From NCBI GenBank assembly GCA_030562195.1, contig CM060202.1, positions 14,694,001 to 14,758,000 of the forward strand: a DNA stretch of 64,000 nucleotides, read 5' to 3'. Position 1 is the stretch's first letter. Every line of letters starts with the position of its first letter. The DNA is from Nipponacmea schrenckii (Eukaryota; Mollusca; Gastropoda; Lottiidae). Under the pieces are notes generated by a model. That model was not told the DNA's origin. It saw only the letters and a list, made by a program, of their open reading frames with translations, and did no database searches. The position numbers and the translations under genes are program-made. Shown one piece after another: positions 49,201-62,157 of the stretch.

Positions 49201-52200
49201 CTTCTTCACATGTATAACGATCAGCACAAGCAATCTGTTCTAAAAGTGAACCAAAAAAAAAACAAAAAAAACAAGGAATAACAACTTTTTACGTAATTAT
49301 TTACAAAAACCCTTACAGTTATTGTCGTATGAAAGTTTCTTTCAGAAATAATAATTTTATATTCGGGATATTATTTTTTTATCTGTGGTTGACAATCTCA
49401 TAATAGTTTACATGATAACATATAGAATTGCTTTACATATTTCAAAACCAAAGCGTCAGCAATCGTTCAAAAATGTTTGAGTAGAAATAATTGGACATCA
49501 ATTGTAGTGTACTAAACAACTCATACAAACAATTAGTTTATCTTAATATTAAACTGTCATGTCCAGATGGTTTGGATGAACATAAACTAAATTGATATTT
49601 GTTACTATTACCAACCGGGATATAAGACTCTGCTAATCATTCCAGGAAAAATGATGATAAATAACGGCAGAAATTTCAAATATCCAGTTAAAATGGTTGC
49701 TGCCTTAGCATTAGCCATATTCTTTGCTGCCAGTGCTCTTTGGACCATCACCTGGAAAAATGTTACTTACAGTTAATGTCAGTTAATAGCATGTAGACGA
49801 TTGGAATCGTTGTGTAATCTACTCGCGAGAATACAGTCATTAATCAACATACAACGTAGTTTATAATAATTCAGCCATTCTAATTATGTCTCCCGGTCAT
49901 ATACAAACAAGTTTGGTCTTATTTCTATGATATTACGGTGGCCTTAAAACCAAATTTCGTTTGATCGACAAACTCGACAAAACCACCAACCATAATCCAA
50001 CATAATATGATATATATCAAAAGTATTGCTGGAAGTTTTTACGGAACATCCAAACCGCATACTTATCAAAAAGATATAATTACATAATAAGGATTTTCAT
50101 ATAAATGTCATTGAAAAACAAAGGTTGGATATTACAAGATGTTTTAAACTGGTTTTGTGATAGAATACTATGCTATCGCCACTTTTGCTATGTAGAAATA
50201 AAGAAACAAACAACTATATTTTAAACATATGACAACTTATAGGTTCACAGTTACTTGTCTTTGGTAGAACGTTTTGGTATTGATCTTTCCCGGATTATCT
50301 ATGGGCGGCGAATGTTAAGCCGTCGATCCAACCGTACAATGTACAACTTAACTTATCATATCATATGATATTTAACAGATGGTGCTCCAATAGGTCACAT
50401 GATTTCCAAGCATTAAAAATAATAATTCTAACCTGATCAGCACACCAGTTCCAAAGTGAAGCAAAAGTTGACCTTATAATGATACCAGGCCAAGGAAGAT
50501 CTGAATGTATGGGATCACGAAATATATGGAAGGCATCTTCTCGAGGAAGTCCACATGTATTGTTAATAGTTCCATTACGAACTGCTTCAGGGACGGCATC
50601 AAAGTATTTGTAATATAATTCTGGTAAACCACCAACTTTTATAAAAGCTATAAAGGTTATTATACAAAGATTGACATCTCACCCATCAAAATCCTCATTA
50701 AATGTAATTTTTGTAATATATTGAAATAGATTGACAGTGAGACTACCTTATAGTACAGAAGCAGTTACGTGATTAAATCAGTGTTTTAAATCTAAGTACA
50801 CAGTGGTATGATTACGCTGGGTGGGGGCATGCCCTCTTCACAGAAATTAGATTTATTCATCTAATATATAAATATCATTGGCACCTGAGTATACACGTTT
50901 AATAAAAAGACTACGAAAAATAAAGCTTTTACCTAAAATTGTCAAAATAACTGAACCTACTAACATAATTACAGTTTGTAAAGTATCTGTAAAAACCACA
51001 GCTGCCAAACCTCCTGCAATTAAATTTACGAAACATTATAGCAGTGGGGAGTTATCTGAATACATGTTATATGTATATCATATTGTTAATATCCATGACC
51101 TTTCAATAAAATGGATTTTATATCGAAGTTCAAATTGTAATCATTTTGTCCATTACGAACAACCATAGGCCCGCTTAAAGGGGTTGTGTAGAGGTGTTTT
51201 TTTTTTGTAGTATCGACCGAAACTTGATTCTATTCGGATTCCAAGACATATTATTAGATACATGTACTTAGGTGTACTAAGTGAGGTCCTAAACTTGTTA
51301 TGCATATCTAAACTGCCGTAAAAACACAACTTTCTGATAGACAGTAGAAAACCCATTTATAGTCGCATTAATGAAATGGAGATTTATGAATTTGTTGCAG
51401 AGTGAAATAAAAATTGTTTTTTAATTGTTACTAATTGTATTTAGTACACAGTCTTAACTAATAAAAATTACACGTCACTGCCTTTCCCACTTTCGTATGT
51501 CTTTACTATCTCTTCTCCTTTCACTTATCGTGACCTCTAACCAGGGCTGAGCTGTTTTGCTTTCTTACTGTGCTGTCATTCTGCTTAGTCTTTTAGGATG
51601 TTTCTTCAATTTATCTTTAAAAGTTTTATATATTGTATACTCTTTTAAATGTTTACATTATTTGTGGATAACTTTTGGATAACTTTCAGTACAATAATTA
51701 TAAATTTTAGTCGTCCTTTATATTTGTTTACATTATATATTGGTATTCTTTTATATTTTAGAAAAATTCAGTTCATCATTCAACATTTTGTGTTTTTGTT
51801 TTTTTTTTTTTGTTTTAAGTCACTGTATAATCTTAGACTACGGTATGATATATATAGAGGATATCCTATGGCTATGAGGAGTGGATATGGTTTTTATGCA
51901 ATGAGTGCTTGTGATATTTTCACGAGTGGCGTAGCACACAGACGTGAAAATATCACAAACGGTGGCAAAGAAAAACCAAATCGTTAACGAGTTAGCCATT
52001 TGGGATAAAACCTATTTTTTTCCTTTTTAACCTAATTTTTAACTAAAAATATTAAATTTCAAAGTTAATGAGAAAAAAAAGCGAAAGCGTTTTTTTTTTA
52101 ACAAGTATGGGATAAATATATATATTTTGTGATAAAGTTTTCCTGTTTGACCTGTATGACCTGTTTGTAATTATTTCCAATTTAACTTTCAGGGTTTTTG

Positions 52201-55200
52201 TTAAATCTTTATGATTTAAATTATTGATGCAGTGCACCCCAACCCCCTCTCAACAACAATATTATAAAGGACCTTTGTATCACTAGCCACACTAATATTA
52301 CAAGAATATCTAATTCAGACAGAATATGGCCTAAGGAGTTTGTATTAGAGCTATGACCTTCTCTATAAAACAGTTTGACGCAACTAGACACCACGTCAAC
52401 ATTTACAAAGTATATATCTAAATAGTTACCAACGAGATGACTGAATAACATTAGCTAAGGTTTACGTCCCACAACTTCACTTCACAGCGATTTGCAACAG
52501 AGAAATATGATGACACAGCACTCGCCTACAAAACGCATAGCATACATCCACAATAATGTCCCGACCCAACGTTTTTAATGGTTTAAAATAATGAATGAGT
52601 CTTGTATGGTATAACAAAATGTGAACTCTTGAGTGTAAGTCGTAATCCTAGCTTACTGCGTGTGTCAACTCAAAGTAAGTTTTCATTTTGTTATATCGCC
52701 GATTAATAGGCCCTCACTAACAGACAGGGGGAATTCGAAAGGACGGAGGGTTGGAAAATGACTGAAAAATGAGGAATATGGTTGCCCTCCGCGGTCACTA
52801 AACCGCCAAAAGTTCGTGAGGGGGGGGGGTCTGGAAACCTACGACACATTCCGCTGAAGGGGGAATCCCATAAAAAGGTTGAGAAACACTGCTTTAGATG
52901 ATACCAAATTAAATATGAGTATGCTTTTATTTTAAAAGTCATGTTTAGTTGAGATCAATAGCTAATCACAGGTGTACATTATTTCCAACTTTCAAGGATT
53001 TGGCTTACATTTCCATTAGAGGTAAAGCTTGTCAGTTTTTCAGAAAAATAAATAGTCTATATTTTCTGATTTTCATGCTTTTAGAACATTAACATTTTAG
53101 AAAAATCCGTCGAGATTATTTTATATCCTGTAACCTGAATACAAAAATCAATTCGTGAATTTCCTTTGACGTTATTTTCAATAAGCGCACTAACGATATG
53201 ATGAGATACGGACTATGAGTGGTGATTGATAACGTTCCAGTTTATACTAAAACCTTAAAAGAGGTATTAAATAAGTTAAAAGTCTAGCAAAGGCTAGGTA
53301 ACATACGCCCACTGGCAGCATTGAATTTGAAAAATAAATAGAGCAATAACTCAAAAAACATTCACTGAATTAATATTGAAGTTAAGGGCAAAAACTCAAA
53401 AACTGTTCATGGAAAATTGTTAAATTAGAACTTGACCACCATCTTATCTATTTCAATACTCATACCAAGTTTCATCAAATCTATTAAAAAATTGTAGCTT
53501 ATTTTGCACCCACAAATATTTTTGACGCAAAACTTTTATCAAGTCAAAGGCAATAACCCAAAAACATTTGTTAAAAAAGTCAGAAATTCAAACTTGACAA
53601 ATGTCTTATCAATTCTGATGCTTACACCAAGTTCCATCAAAATCCTATGAAAATTAAAGCTTCTCATTGCAACCACTATAGAATTTTGCCGCAATTTTAC
53701 TAAGTCAAGGGCAATAACTTAAAACAATTCATTGAAAAACTGTCAAATTCAAACTTGATTGAGGCCTAATCAATTCCAATGCTCACACCAAGTTTCATCA
53801 TATTGGAGGATTTATTGCATCGAAACTAAAATTTTGACAAGATTTTTCTAAGTCAAGGGCAATAACTCAAAAAACATTCATGCGATAATTTCCATTTTCG
53901 AACTTGACCGAGATATCATCAATATATACATGTATATCAAGTTTCATTAAGATCGGATAAAAACTGTAGCGTCTATTGTGGATACAACCCAAATTTGACG
54001 CGTTTTTACTAAGTCAAGGGCAATAACTCAAAAACCGTTCATGCGATAATTTTTATTTTCGAACTTGACCGAGATATCATCAATATATACATGTATACCA
54101 AGTTTCACCTTTGTTCAAATCATCTTTTCATCCTAAACACACCTTTTCAGGGGTAATCAAATCCCAAATATTACGGTTCCACCGAATTTGTACGCGAGAA
54201 AAGGACTTTGAGGAGGCATGTGCAATTGTTTTCAAACAATCAAATCAATTTCAAACAATTGCAGCAGCGGGGTTATGCGAAGCGGTTTTTACGCAAAATA
54301 AAAAATTCAACCCTTTGCGAACTTAAGGCTAAAAACAATGCCCAGAATGTTGACCTTCTCGGTGTTTGTTCAAAACCCTGTCTGAAATTTTCTTTTCTAA
54401 CTTGTCCCTTTTTCAACTCAACTCCCTTCTTTTTCAATACCTCTAATAATGCCAAATTTGCCATAGAAGAAAATATTACTTGTGACAGCAGCAATATCAT
54501 CTACCTCATATCATATACAGCTTGTCAAAAACAATATATTGGAGAAACAAAAAATAAATTGAGAACTCGATTCAATGGCCATAGATTTGATATAAATCAT
54601 ACTTTGGATAAAACTGTGGCTAAACATTTCAACCAATCAGACCATCACATAAATAATGCAAGAATCACCCCTATTGAACAAATTTATGAACAGACTGATA
54701 TTCCAACTAGAACTTTTCGACTGCTTAGAGAAAACTACTGGATAAATAAACTTAATACGATGAAACCCAATGGTTTAAATGTTCAAGTTGACTATCAGAT
54801 AATTCCTTTTGTTATACTTTTCAGTAGTACATCCTGCCAAGCCATACCCATTTTCAAATAAATGTATAAACGCCTCCAACACATTTTCCCTGATATTTTC
54901 CACAAAAAATTAATTATTGCTTTTAAGCGTAATAGAAATTTAAGTGATATTTTAGTCCAGGGCAGACTAAAACCTATAATAGTATAATCATTATTTTCCT
55001 CTTATTTTAGATTTGTATTTAAGCAGATGCTGGTTACAGTTTTTCATAAATTGCAATGTATCAATCAGTTTCAGAAATTTTTTTTTTTTTTTCCTCTTAC
55101 TCACTATTTTTTTGCACATAACTGTTATTGGTGGTACTGAATCTTCTCCTCGGCCTGTGCTTTCGTAATTTCAATTATATATTGTTTTTACAACCACTTT

Positions 55201-58200
55201 CACCAAGTTTCATTAAGATCGGATAAAAAATGTAGCCTCTATCGTGGATACAACAAAATGACGGACCGACGGACGGACAGACAGGGGCGACGGCAATATA
55301 CGTCCACATTTCCATGTGGGCGTATAAAAATGTGAAGAGTAGAAACTGATTCACTTGACTTCCTCACTACTTTAATACGAGGAAACCCTCTGGTGTGACG
55401 TTAGCTCCAACCCCACCCCTTTTTTTAGTGTATTTTTTAGTGTATTTTGTTCTTTTAGATGAACGAATGCATCTTCCAGGGCCGAATTTTAAACTATAGT
55501 CGTGCATACCAAATTCACTGAATTAATTCTAAAGTCCGCAAATAAACAGAAGTATCGATAACATACTTTGTCATAATAATTCAACTGCAGGGTTGGCTTA
55601 ACATTTGAAGCTAATTGGCTTAATAAACGGCTTTTACATCTAATGTTAAGAAATATGTTTCTGTCAGGTTGCTTTGCAAACTGCGTCAGATACAATATGC
55701 CTCGAATCACCAGTCAACATATTAAGACAAACAAATCTTACCAGCAATGGTGTAAATGGCTGTTATCACTAACAGTGGTATAACTGACAAGTAGAGATTT
55801 ATTCCTAGAGCTTGTTGAATGAACACTGCACCCGCATATATATCTACCTGAAAAGTTTGATAAATTTAACATCGAGAAATTTTGCAAGGGCAGCTGCACG
55901 TTTCAAATTATCGATTTTCGTGTAGCACAAGGGGTATTTATTTCGCAAGACGCGTGAACGCTTTTAAAATTAAAATTCCAGCAAAATCCCAACCCTCCCT
56001 CTATTCGACCTGCACCAGTGGCATAACATTACGGTTTCGAAACAGAGCAGTAACCGATTGGGTGTCGGTGGCTAATCAGATGAGGGTGCCTCCTCAAACA
56101 TACAAGTGATTATAAGAAATACGTCGTATGAAAGTAATCATTTTGTGAATGCTAATAATCCTTACCGATATTTTTGATAAAATGTATAACAAAAGAGCCA
56201 CCATACTGAGATAAGTTCTCATTCTGTTTCCACCAAATCTTCTTCCTAGATACTCGGGCATAGTGTATACCTAAATGTTAAGTTAAGCATTGATGTTTTA
56301 TTTATTTTATTTAATTATTTATTTATTTATATGTTTTTGAAGGGAGGAAAAGTTGACTCTTTAAATAACTGATCGTGTTTTCTTGCCTTTGAACCCACAT
56401 TACTTATAACTTTTAGCCGACAATCTAGCTCGCCTCCGACAGAGCTTTTTCAATTGTCCAATCTTAAATATTTTGTGAATTCGGATAAGAATTATCTTGA
56501 ACAGTATTGCATGTGACGAAAGTAACGTTAATATTTAATTCTGCCCATCCACTGCGATATGTGAGGATTCATGAAAGTAGTACGAAATTGAAATTTAAAA
56601 GAGAAACATCTTTCATATCAACGCAAAGAATATTAGAACTAACTGCACTTACGCCTGATTTGAGATATATTGGCAAGAAAACCCATCCTAATAACAATAG
56701 TAATAGAACAGCCTAAAAAAATTAAGAAAGGGTATACTATATTGGTTTTATGTATACTTGATAAAAAATAATTTCAAGCTCGATTTTTTTTCTAATGGAT
56801 CGATCTATTATGGTGGTAATGTCAGTCATATAAATTAGTAGAATACTCTATTATACCATGATTTCGGCATATCCTTTTGACCTTTTCGTTGTATAAACGG
56901 CTGGGCGGTGTATAAGCGTGCTTTAAATCGTTTAATTTTAAAGCACGATTTACCCTGTAAATTTATAGAGAGGGAGGCTATAGTTGTATGCACAGAGCAC
57001 CAGTGACATAACAGCCCCACCTTTAAAAAACAAAACATGATAAATCGCATTCATAATTGTGTACATAATTATTGTTTCGTTATATCAGGTATGGTTTCTG
57101 TGCTCGATAACTAAACAAACTTAGCTGGCAAACTTATAGTAAAATAATATCATCGTCAGACAAAGAGACATATTTAGTCACTTAGATGTTTATGTAACGT
57201 AACAAACACAATCATGATTATGGATGAAACAAACACGACTGGTTTATTTACCAAAACACAACATTTAATTCAAGTGCAATGGTTGTATCATAACACGCAT
57301 CACGAAGGCCACTCACCTTCACTCTTTTGTCAGAACTTTTTTACATATTAATAACTATCGGGTCAAAAATATATTTTGAGATAATAAATCGTGCAAAATA
57401 CCTACACCCCATTCGAAAGCCACAACAGCTATTCCAGATGCTGCACCACTTCCAGCTAGACCAATGAAATGTTCACTACCAATATTGCTGGCAAACATAG
57501 ATGCCCCGATCTACAAAACAGGGTTAAAAGGTTGGCAATGGAGTATTATTTTCCAAACTTATTTCATCCATATTTCGCCAAATTGTTCAAAAGCTGAGTA
57601 CTACAAGTTTCAGATTTATACTTTAACCGTCAATTAGCAATTTTCTAATAGCGCACAATTGTAAATATAGCATTTGCCTAATGATTTGCGACTTTTGTAG
57701 CATTGACAAATATAACTCAATATTGAAGTGCATCTTTTAAACGGCAGTCCGGATGGTGTCAGTTTTCGAGAATCCTGCCCCTGAGCGACAATTGCTATGA
57801 GATGAATGTCAGGTTGTTACTTACAGGAATCCATAGCATATTCCGCCCAGCTAAGAAGTACCCTTGTACACTTTCCCTGTTCTTTCTACACATAGACTGA
57901 AATATATGGCAGAGATGATGTTTGTAAAAAAAAACCTAAATAGGAAATCTAAATTTGATTTGAAGTCGAGACTCAAACTTATTCAAAGATTGAATATTTA
58001 ATTATTTGTTTTATCACACTTCCTAAAAACGTTTCTATGACTCGTACGTTGTAGTAGCGTACCTTCAGCTAACGGAGGCATTTTTAAAACTTAAGGCAAT
58101 GCACGCCCGTGAAAATGGTAATAACAAATGAGGGTGGGCTAAGTTGACGTACAGGAAGCTGTAATTGCTCTGGTATAGCAGACATCGAATCAACATAATC

Positions 58201-59010
58201 TATTTGGAGACTTTTTTTTAGCTGGATGGATGAATGTCCATACGTTGTCCTGAGCTCCCAATGTTTAGTCACTAATTTAGGTCTGACAGTGGCTTGAAGA
58301 CCAGTTGCGGAAATAGGAGGCTAATGTCCGGAAAGGCTTTGCAACGAAGAACTACATTTTATTGTCACAAAGCCTGCTAGTCACGTTCTGAGATAAGATT
58401 TAAAATTTTTATTCATTGTACGTAAAAATAAGTCATGGATCCATTTTTTTTTTGTCATTTTATTGTCATTTTGATCTTCGTTCTGCTTATACATAAATTT
58501 TTTTTAAATGGGACGATTTTAAAATTAATAATCTCAAGTTAATCACTTCAATTTTTTAGATAACTTTATTTATTGAAATTCTTAACTTCTGTTTATTCTA
58601 ATTTTAAATTCAAAAAAGAAAATTAATTTTATTTTTAATCATAAAAAAAGCGAATAGTTCAAGTTTCCTTTTCCCAAAAAAAGGTTTTGTCTGGAAACGT
58701 TAGGTTCCCATGTATTAAAGAAGTCTGTATTTATGTCTTATGACTAATATTTGTTGTAGATTCAAAATAATTTGATTTTCCTTGATTATTTACAACATTT
58801 TTCTTGCTGCATAGTAAAAAGCATGCACTATCAATTGATGCATAAAACTGCGCCTGACGAAATTTTTCACCTGTTTAACAAGAAATTTTGAAAATATTTT
58901 AAATAGAATTTGAATATTCTTACCAATGCAACAACACCAGAAAGAAATACAAAGTATACTGCGATCACAGTAATATCAATCCAATGTGAGATTCCGGCTT
59001 GGAGATACAT
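46221..59010 (-). CDS. SLC5-family sodium/sugar cotransporter, 15 exons
   Basis: Exons, 5' to 3' on the minus strand: 59010-58924, 57896-57825, 57510-57406, 56712-56653, 56270-56166, 55847-55742, 51013-50933, 50647-50433, 49751-49616, 49239-49132, 48122-47972, 47744-47576, 47338-47123, 46872-46779, 46378-46221. Together 1863 nt, 620 aa, with every phase matching. The start [13 protein letters not shown] leads into the first helix. Family marks include [33 protein letters not shown] (Asn62 and His67, the sugar-contact positions of SGLT-type carriers), [27 protein letters not shown] and [11 protein letters not shown]. Further on are a Cys-rich loop, [19 protein letters not shown] and [12 protein letters not shown] (Gln439, matching the sugar-contact Gln of human SGLT1). 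A final membrane helix ends the protein. It should move a sugar or polyol with Na+ across the plasma membrane; the exact substrate cannot be read. Fifteen exons is also the count known for vertebrate SGLT1. Confidence 0.93.
46510..46650 (+). mobile_element. diverged SINE copy in the last intron of the transporter gene
   Basis: Shares GTCAGTGATGCAGGTCGGAG and AAAGCATCTCGTCTAGTCT with the SINE at 11001-11335, and a weak tRNA-like head (CCGTGGCTCATTG). The 3' tail is not recognisable. Confidence 0.65.
51150..53280. other. intron sequence of the transporter gene, little recognisable
   Basis: Left part of the 4.7-kb intron between 55742 and 51013. It is AT-rich, with a GC-richer patch at 52700-52880 that ends AAAGGTTGAGAAACACTG. 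That ending resembles the terminus of hAT-type elements, with a possible partner GCAGTG at 52229, but no matching 8-bp duplication is present. No exon is seen. Confidence 0.4.
53303..55325 (+). repeat. hairpin-capped monomer repeat element, copy C, split by a Penelope-like insertion
   Basis: It begins ACATACGCCCACTGGCAGCA, as copy A does at 19916, and ends in the palindrome ATACGTCCACAT...ATGTGGGCGTAT at about 55300-55325. The monomers carry the AAGTCAAGGGCAATAACT phrase. Sequence at 54108-55201 is foreign to the repeat and carries an 11-bp duplication at its edges. The whole sits in an intron of the transporter gene, opposite to its direction. Confidence 0.78.
54108..55201 (+). mobile_element. 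5'-truncated Penelope-like element with GIY-YIG endonuclease
   Basis: Bounded by ACCAAGTTTCA at 54097-54107 and 55202-55212, an exact 11-bp target duplication inside a repeat monomer. The first frame (54111) has [20 protein letters not shown], the end of a Penelope-type reverse transcriptase. After a frame change near 54220 (a local repeat of CAATTGTTTTCAAACAATC) the second frame continues with [19 protein letters not shown] domain follows: [34 protein letters not shown], then a conserved Glu region [12 protein letters not shown]. The linker segment [20 protein letters not shown] lies after the endonuclease (54885-54990), whereas it normally comes before it. The upstream part of the RT is missing, so the copy is dead. 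Confidence 0.8.
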
Positions 59011-60550
59011 ATTGATGTTTGTGTGAACACAAAATAACTCCCTCTTGGTTCACTGTAAATGTTACGAATATCTATGTGCTTCGGGTATCAATTGAATATT
59101 ATATGTATTGAGAAAACACTGTAAACAAAGCACATTATTATATTATCTAAAATGAAATTCAGCCCATCATCTTATCAGCTAATATCAGGGTCAAAGTATA
59201 AGCAATACTTATAATACTATGTAAATTATTGACACGATCATCCAAATTGTATAAATTTGACTCAAATTCGATTTTAATTTCTTTATAGTATTTTTGACAA
59301 CAATTGACAATAATTGCCTATTAAATACATTCAGTGGTAATGTTAAATCGATATTTTAAAACGTACTAGACCTGTTCGATACTGTCTTTTTATTTATTGT
59401 TCCTTTCTTTTTGTTATAAAAAATGTAACACATAGAAGATATTTGGTATCGCCCCAGTCATTCCAAACCTGGTGATTAGACTTAAAGGATATTTCGTAAA
59501 ATCAGATTCCGACCGGTAGCGGAAAACTTCTTGCTTATGGAAATCGGTCTTAATTTGATAAATATTTGTTTGATTTAAGTCTAATTTTTTGTGCGCATCT
59601 TTTGAAGAACTTCTGAGTTCTGACTATAGTTTCGCAAATTTTGTAGATAACATTTATACAACAAAAGAAAATAACGTCTCTTCTTTTAATTCCATTCGCA
59701 AGTTTGTGGAATAGGTAGGTGGTGGAAAACAAATAATCAATTGAGATCCCACAAAAATGTTCTGAAATGACAAAAGAAAAAAATGCCGAAAGTTTTCATA
59801 TTTTATTTGCAAAACTGGCAACTTTGTTATTCCACAGAACCAAAATCTTTTTTTTTCTCCTTTTAAAAATTAGAATTAAAAATGATGGACGGATGTACAT
59901 TTCCAATGTTAGGAAAGGAATTTACATGTACGGTGAATGTACCAAATGAAGATAATGATGGAACAAATTCTGTAAAATAACAAATGTGCATGTTTTGCAA
60001 AAATATAATCTGAAAACTATGATTTTGTGATTTCGCATATTTTTTTTTCATAGTAAGGAGTTTTCTGATACTGCTTATTCCGTTGCCATTGCTTTTGGAC
60101 AGAAAGGACGTCCCTGATGGGTTTTCCAGTTCATATCGAAATAACTCATTAAGTAGTTCTTCAAATTTCACCAAAATTGTATGAAAATTTCGCATTATGT
60201 TCGGGTTGAGAGACTTCTCATTCAACGGTTAAACAAGGTAAGGCAAGAGCAGTGTCATCTACAAACAGCCTCGCAAGATTTGATAGATTCTTAAACGCAT
60301 TACTATAAATGATGAAAAGAAATGGGCGGAGGTTTGAGAGTCATTGGATTTGAGTTTTAAAGTCAACGCAGACACGATCAAAAGCTTAATCATAAACGAT
60401 TTATTGAAAATAATGTAGAATAGATGGATTTAATTATTTAAGACTCACCAATTTTTGACAAACATTAAACGAAATGTCCAAAGAGGATAAAATTTTGACA
60501 TATAGAGTAAACAAATCGCATGTGGTAAGAATTTTATGAACTAAATACAA
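59011..60550. other. upstream of the transporter gene, nothing assignable
   Basis: No exon, promoter element or repeat I can support. Short open frames here are AT-rich and unlike known proteins. Confidence 0.4.
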
Positions 60551-60559
60551 AAGTCATCA

Positions 60560-61040
60560 CTTTAAAAAGCATGAAACAATAATAAACATAAAAACCCTAC
60601 GAATTAGAGGAGGATAAAAAATATAAATATACAGATTATAATCTCAGGTTTGAAATATATGTACAATAACGGTAAACGAGTAGTAATAGAGATATACAGA
60701 TACCAGGACCCCTTTCCTTGAAACAAATTCGACTCAACCAGCTTCACGAATATAACTTATTACTCTATTGTGTCATGAACATAATAATAAAATTGCTCAT
60801 CTTAAAATTACACAAAAACTATAAGAAATAAGATATTTTCAATAACGACAAAAACAATAACGAATTAAATATTCCAAATCTCAAATTTTAAAAAGTTGAG
60901 ATGAGTCGATTAATCATAAATATAAAATAATATAAATAGGTTATGAGAATTGAGAATGAAATCTTTATTATTAAAAATTCAATAAAACTAAAACTTACAG
61001 TTTATAAATTTAAAGTATTTGGTAAGATTTATAAAAATGT
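60560..61040 (+). pseudogene. older, degraded copy of the Polinton-type integrase 3' half
   Basis: Stretches match 61187-61710 in order: AAAACCCTAC, GGTTTGAAATATATG, a GTAGTAAT...GAGA block, ATAATAATAAAATT, and GAATGAAATCTTTATTATT with TTACAGTTTA. Many insertions and deletions separate the two copies. No open frame remains. It shows that this integrase segment was duplicated in tandem here and one copy decayed further. Confidence 0.6.
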
Positions 61041-61094
61041 TAAAAAAACAGATTTGATTTAAATGATAACTTGTCCCCAGAAAGAGGTTATTAA

Positions 61095-61735
61095 TATTGT
61101 TTGACAGTTATAGATGTATATACAAGATACGCTTGGGTTATTCCTTTAAAAAAAAGAAAGGTCGAACTGTTAAAAAAGCATTTGAAACAATAATGAAACA
61201 TAGAAAACCCTACAAGTTATGGGTAGACCAAGGAACAGATATATAACAGAAATATGGAATCTCTAGGGTTTGAAATATATAGTACATATAACAGTAAAGC
61301 GGTAGTAATTGAGAGATTTAACAAAACTCTGAAAAACAAATTATTCAAAAAGTTCACAGAATTAAATTCTCAAAAATTGCTTAAAATATTACCTATTGTT
61401 GTCGATGAACATAATAATAAAATTCATTCATCTATAAAAGTTACACCTAAAGAAGCTTCAAAAAATCCAGATATTATAAAATCAATTAACACACAAAACA
61501 ATTTTGAAAAAGATAATTTAAATATTAAACTCAAAGTTGGAGATCGAGTTCGTATTTATTTATAAATATAAAAGTGAATTCAAAAAAGGTTATGTTGGAT
61601 ATTGGACGAATGAAATCTTTATTATTGATAAAGTTAATAAAACTTCACCACTAACTTACAGTTTAGTAGATTTACACGGAGAAGATATCTTGGGTAGATT
61701 TTATCAAAATGATCTTAAAAAAAAACAGATTTTTT
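61095..61735 (+). pseudogene. retroviral-type integrase of a Polinton/Maverick-like element, broken
   Basis: Three catalytic acids of a DDE integrase can be placed: the Asp in VIDVYTRYAWVIP (about 61107), the Asp in KLWVDQG (about 61223) and the Glu in VVIERFNKTLK (about 61310). A C-terminal binding segment follows with VGDRVRI, then GYVGYWTNEIFIIDKVNKT and GRFYQND, in the 61537-61735 frame. Breaks: in-frame stops near 61170-61195, a frame change at about 61245 and a stop near 61563. Integrases of this type insert Polinton DNA. The neighbouring protease-like and structural-type remnants fit that class. Confidence 0.7.
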
Positions 61736-61894
61736 TTAAAAATGATTACTTTCGAAGAATTCTGACAAAGATATGGAACAGATACTACCACAAATTTTCA
61801 ATTAATCCGGTGGGCAGAAGAATTAAACATAAAACCTTTTTTCTATTGCATGCGCGATGAAATATCATCTCTTTAAAATCAGTCAAAGTTCTAT

Positions 61895-62155
61895 GCTATA
61901 ACTAATATCCATACTTAAGATAAGTTCATCATTCTGCTTTATTCAAAGGGGATTCAATGTATTTTTTTGATTCGTATGGATTAGATCCAACTAAAGAAAT
62001 AAATATATATATTTAAATTATCACCATAAAATGTTCTTGTTTTCAAATTAAAAAACCAGGAGATAAATTTTGTGGTCAACTTTCACTTTGGGTTTTATAT
62101 CAATTAAGTTTAAGTAAACCATTTGAACAAATAGTATTAAATCTTGTTTAAAAAA
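61895..62155 (+). pseudogene. adenain-like cysteine protease remnant (Polinton type)
   Basis: A frame with MYFFDSYGLDPTKEI is followed, after a stop at about 62014, by KFCGQLSLWVLYQL and a hydrophobic end just before the next ORF. The FDSYGL block and the CG-containing helix are the two landmarks of the adenovirus-type maturation proteases carried by Polintons. The position four residues after the first Cys, where this family usually has its nucleophile Cys, is Ser here. The N-terminal His region is not seen. Dead copy. Confidence 0.55.
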
Positions 62156-62157
62156 AA

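Noticed and set aside
52227..52883. hAT-type element with GCAGTG/CACTGC ends
   Set aside because: Ends look suggestive (GTTGAGAAACACTG), but no 8-bp target duplication is present and no transposase remains.
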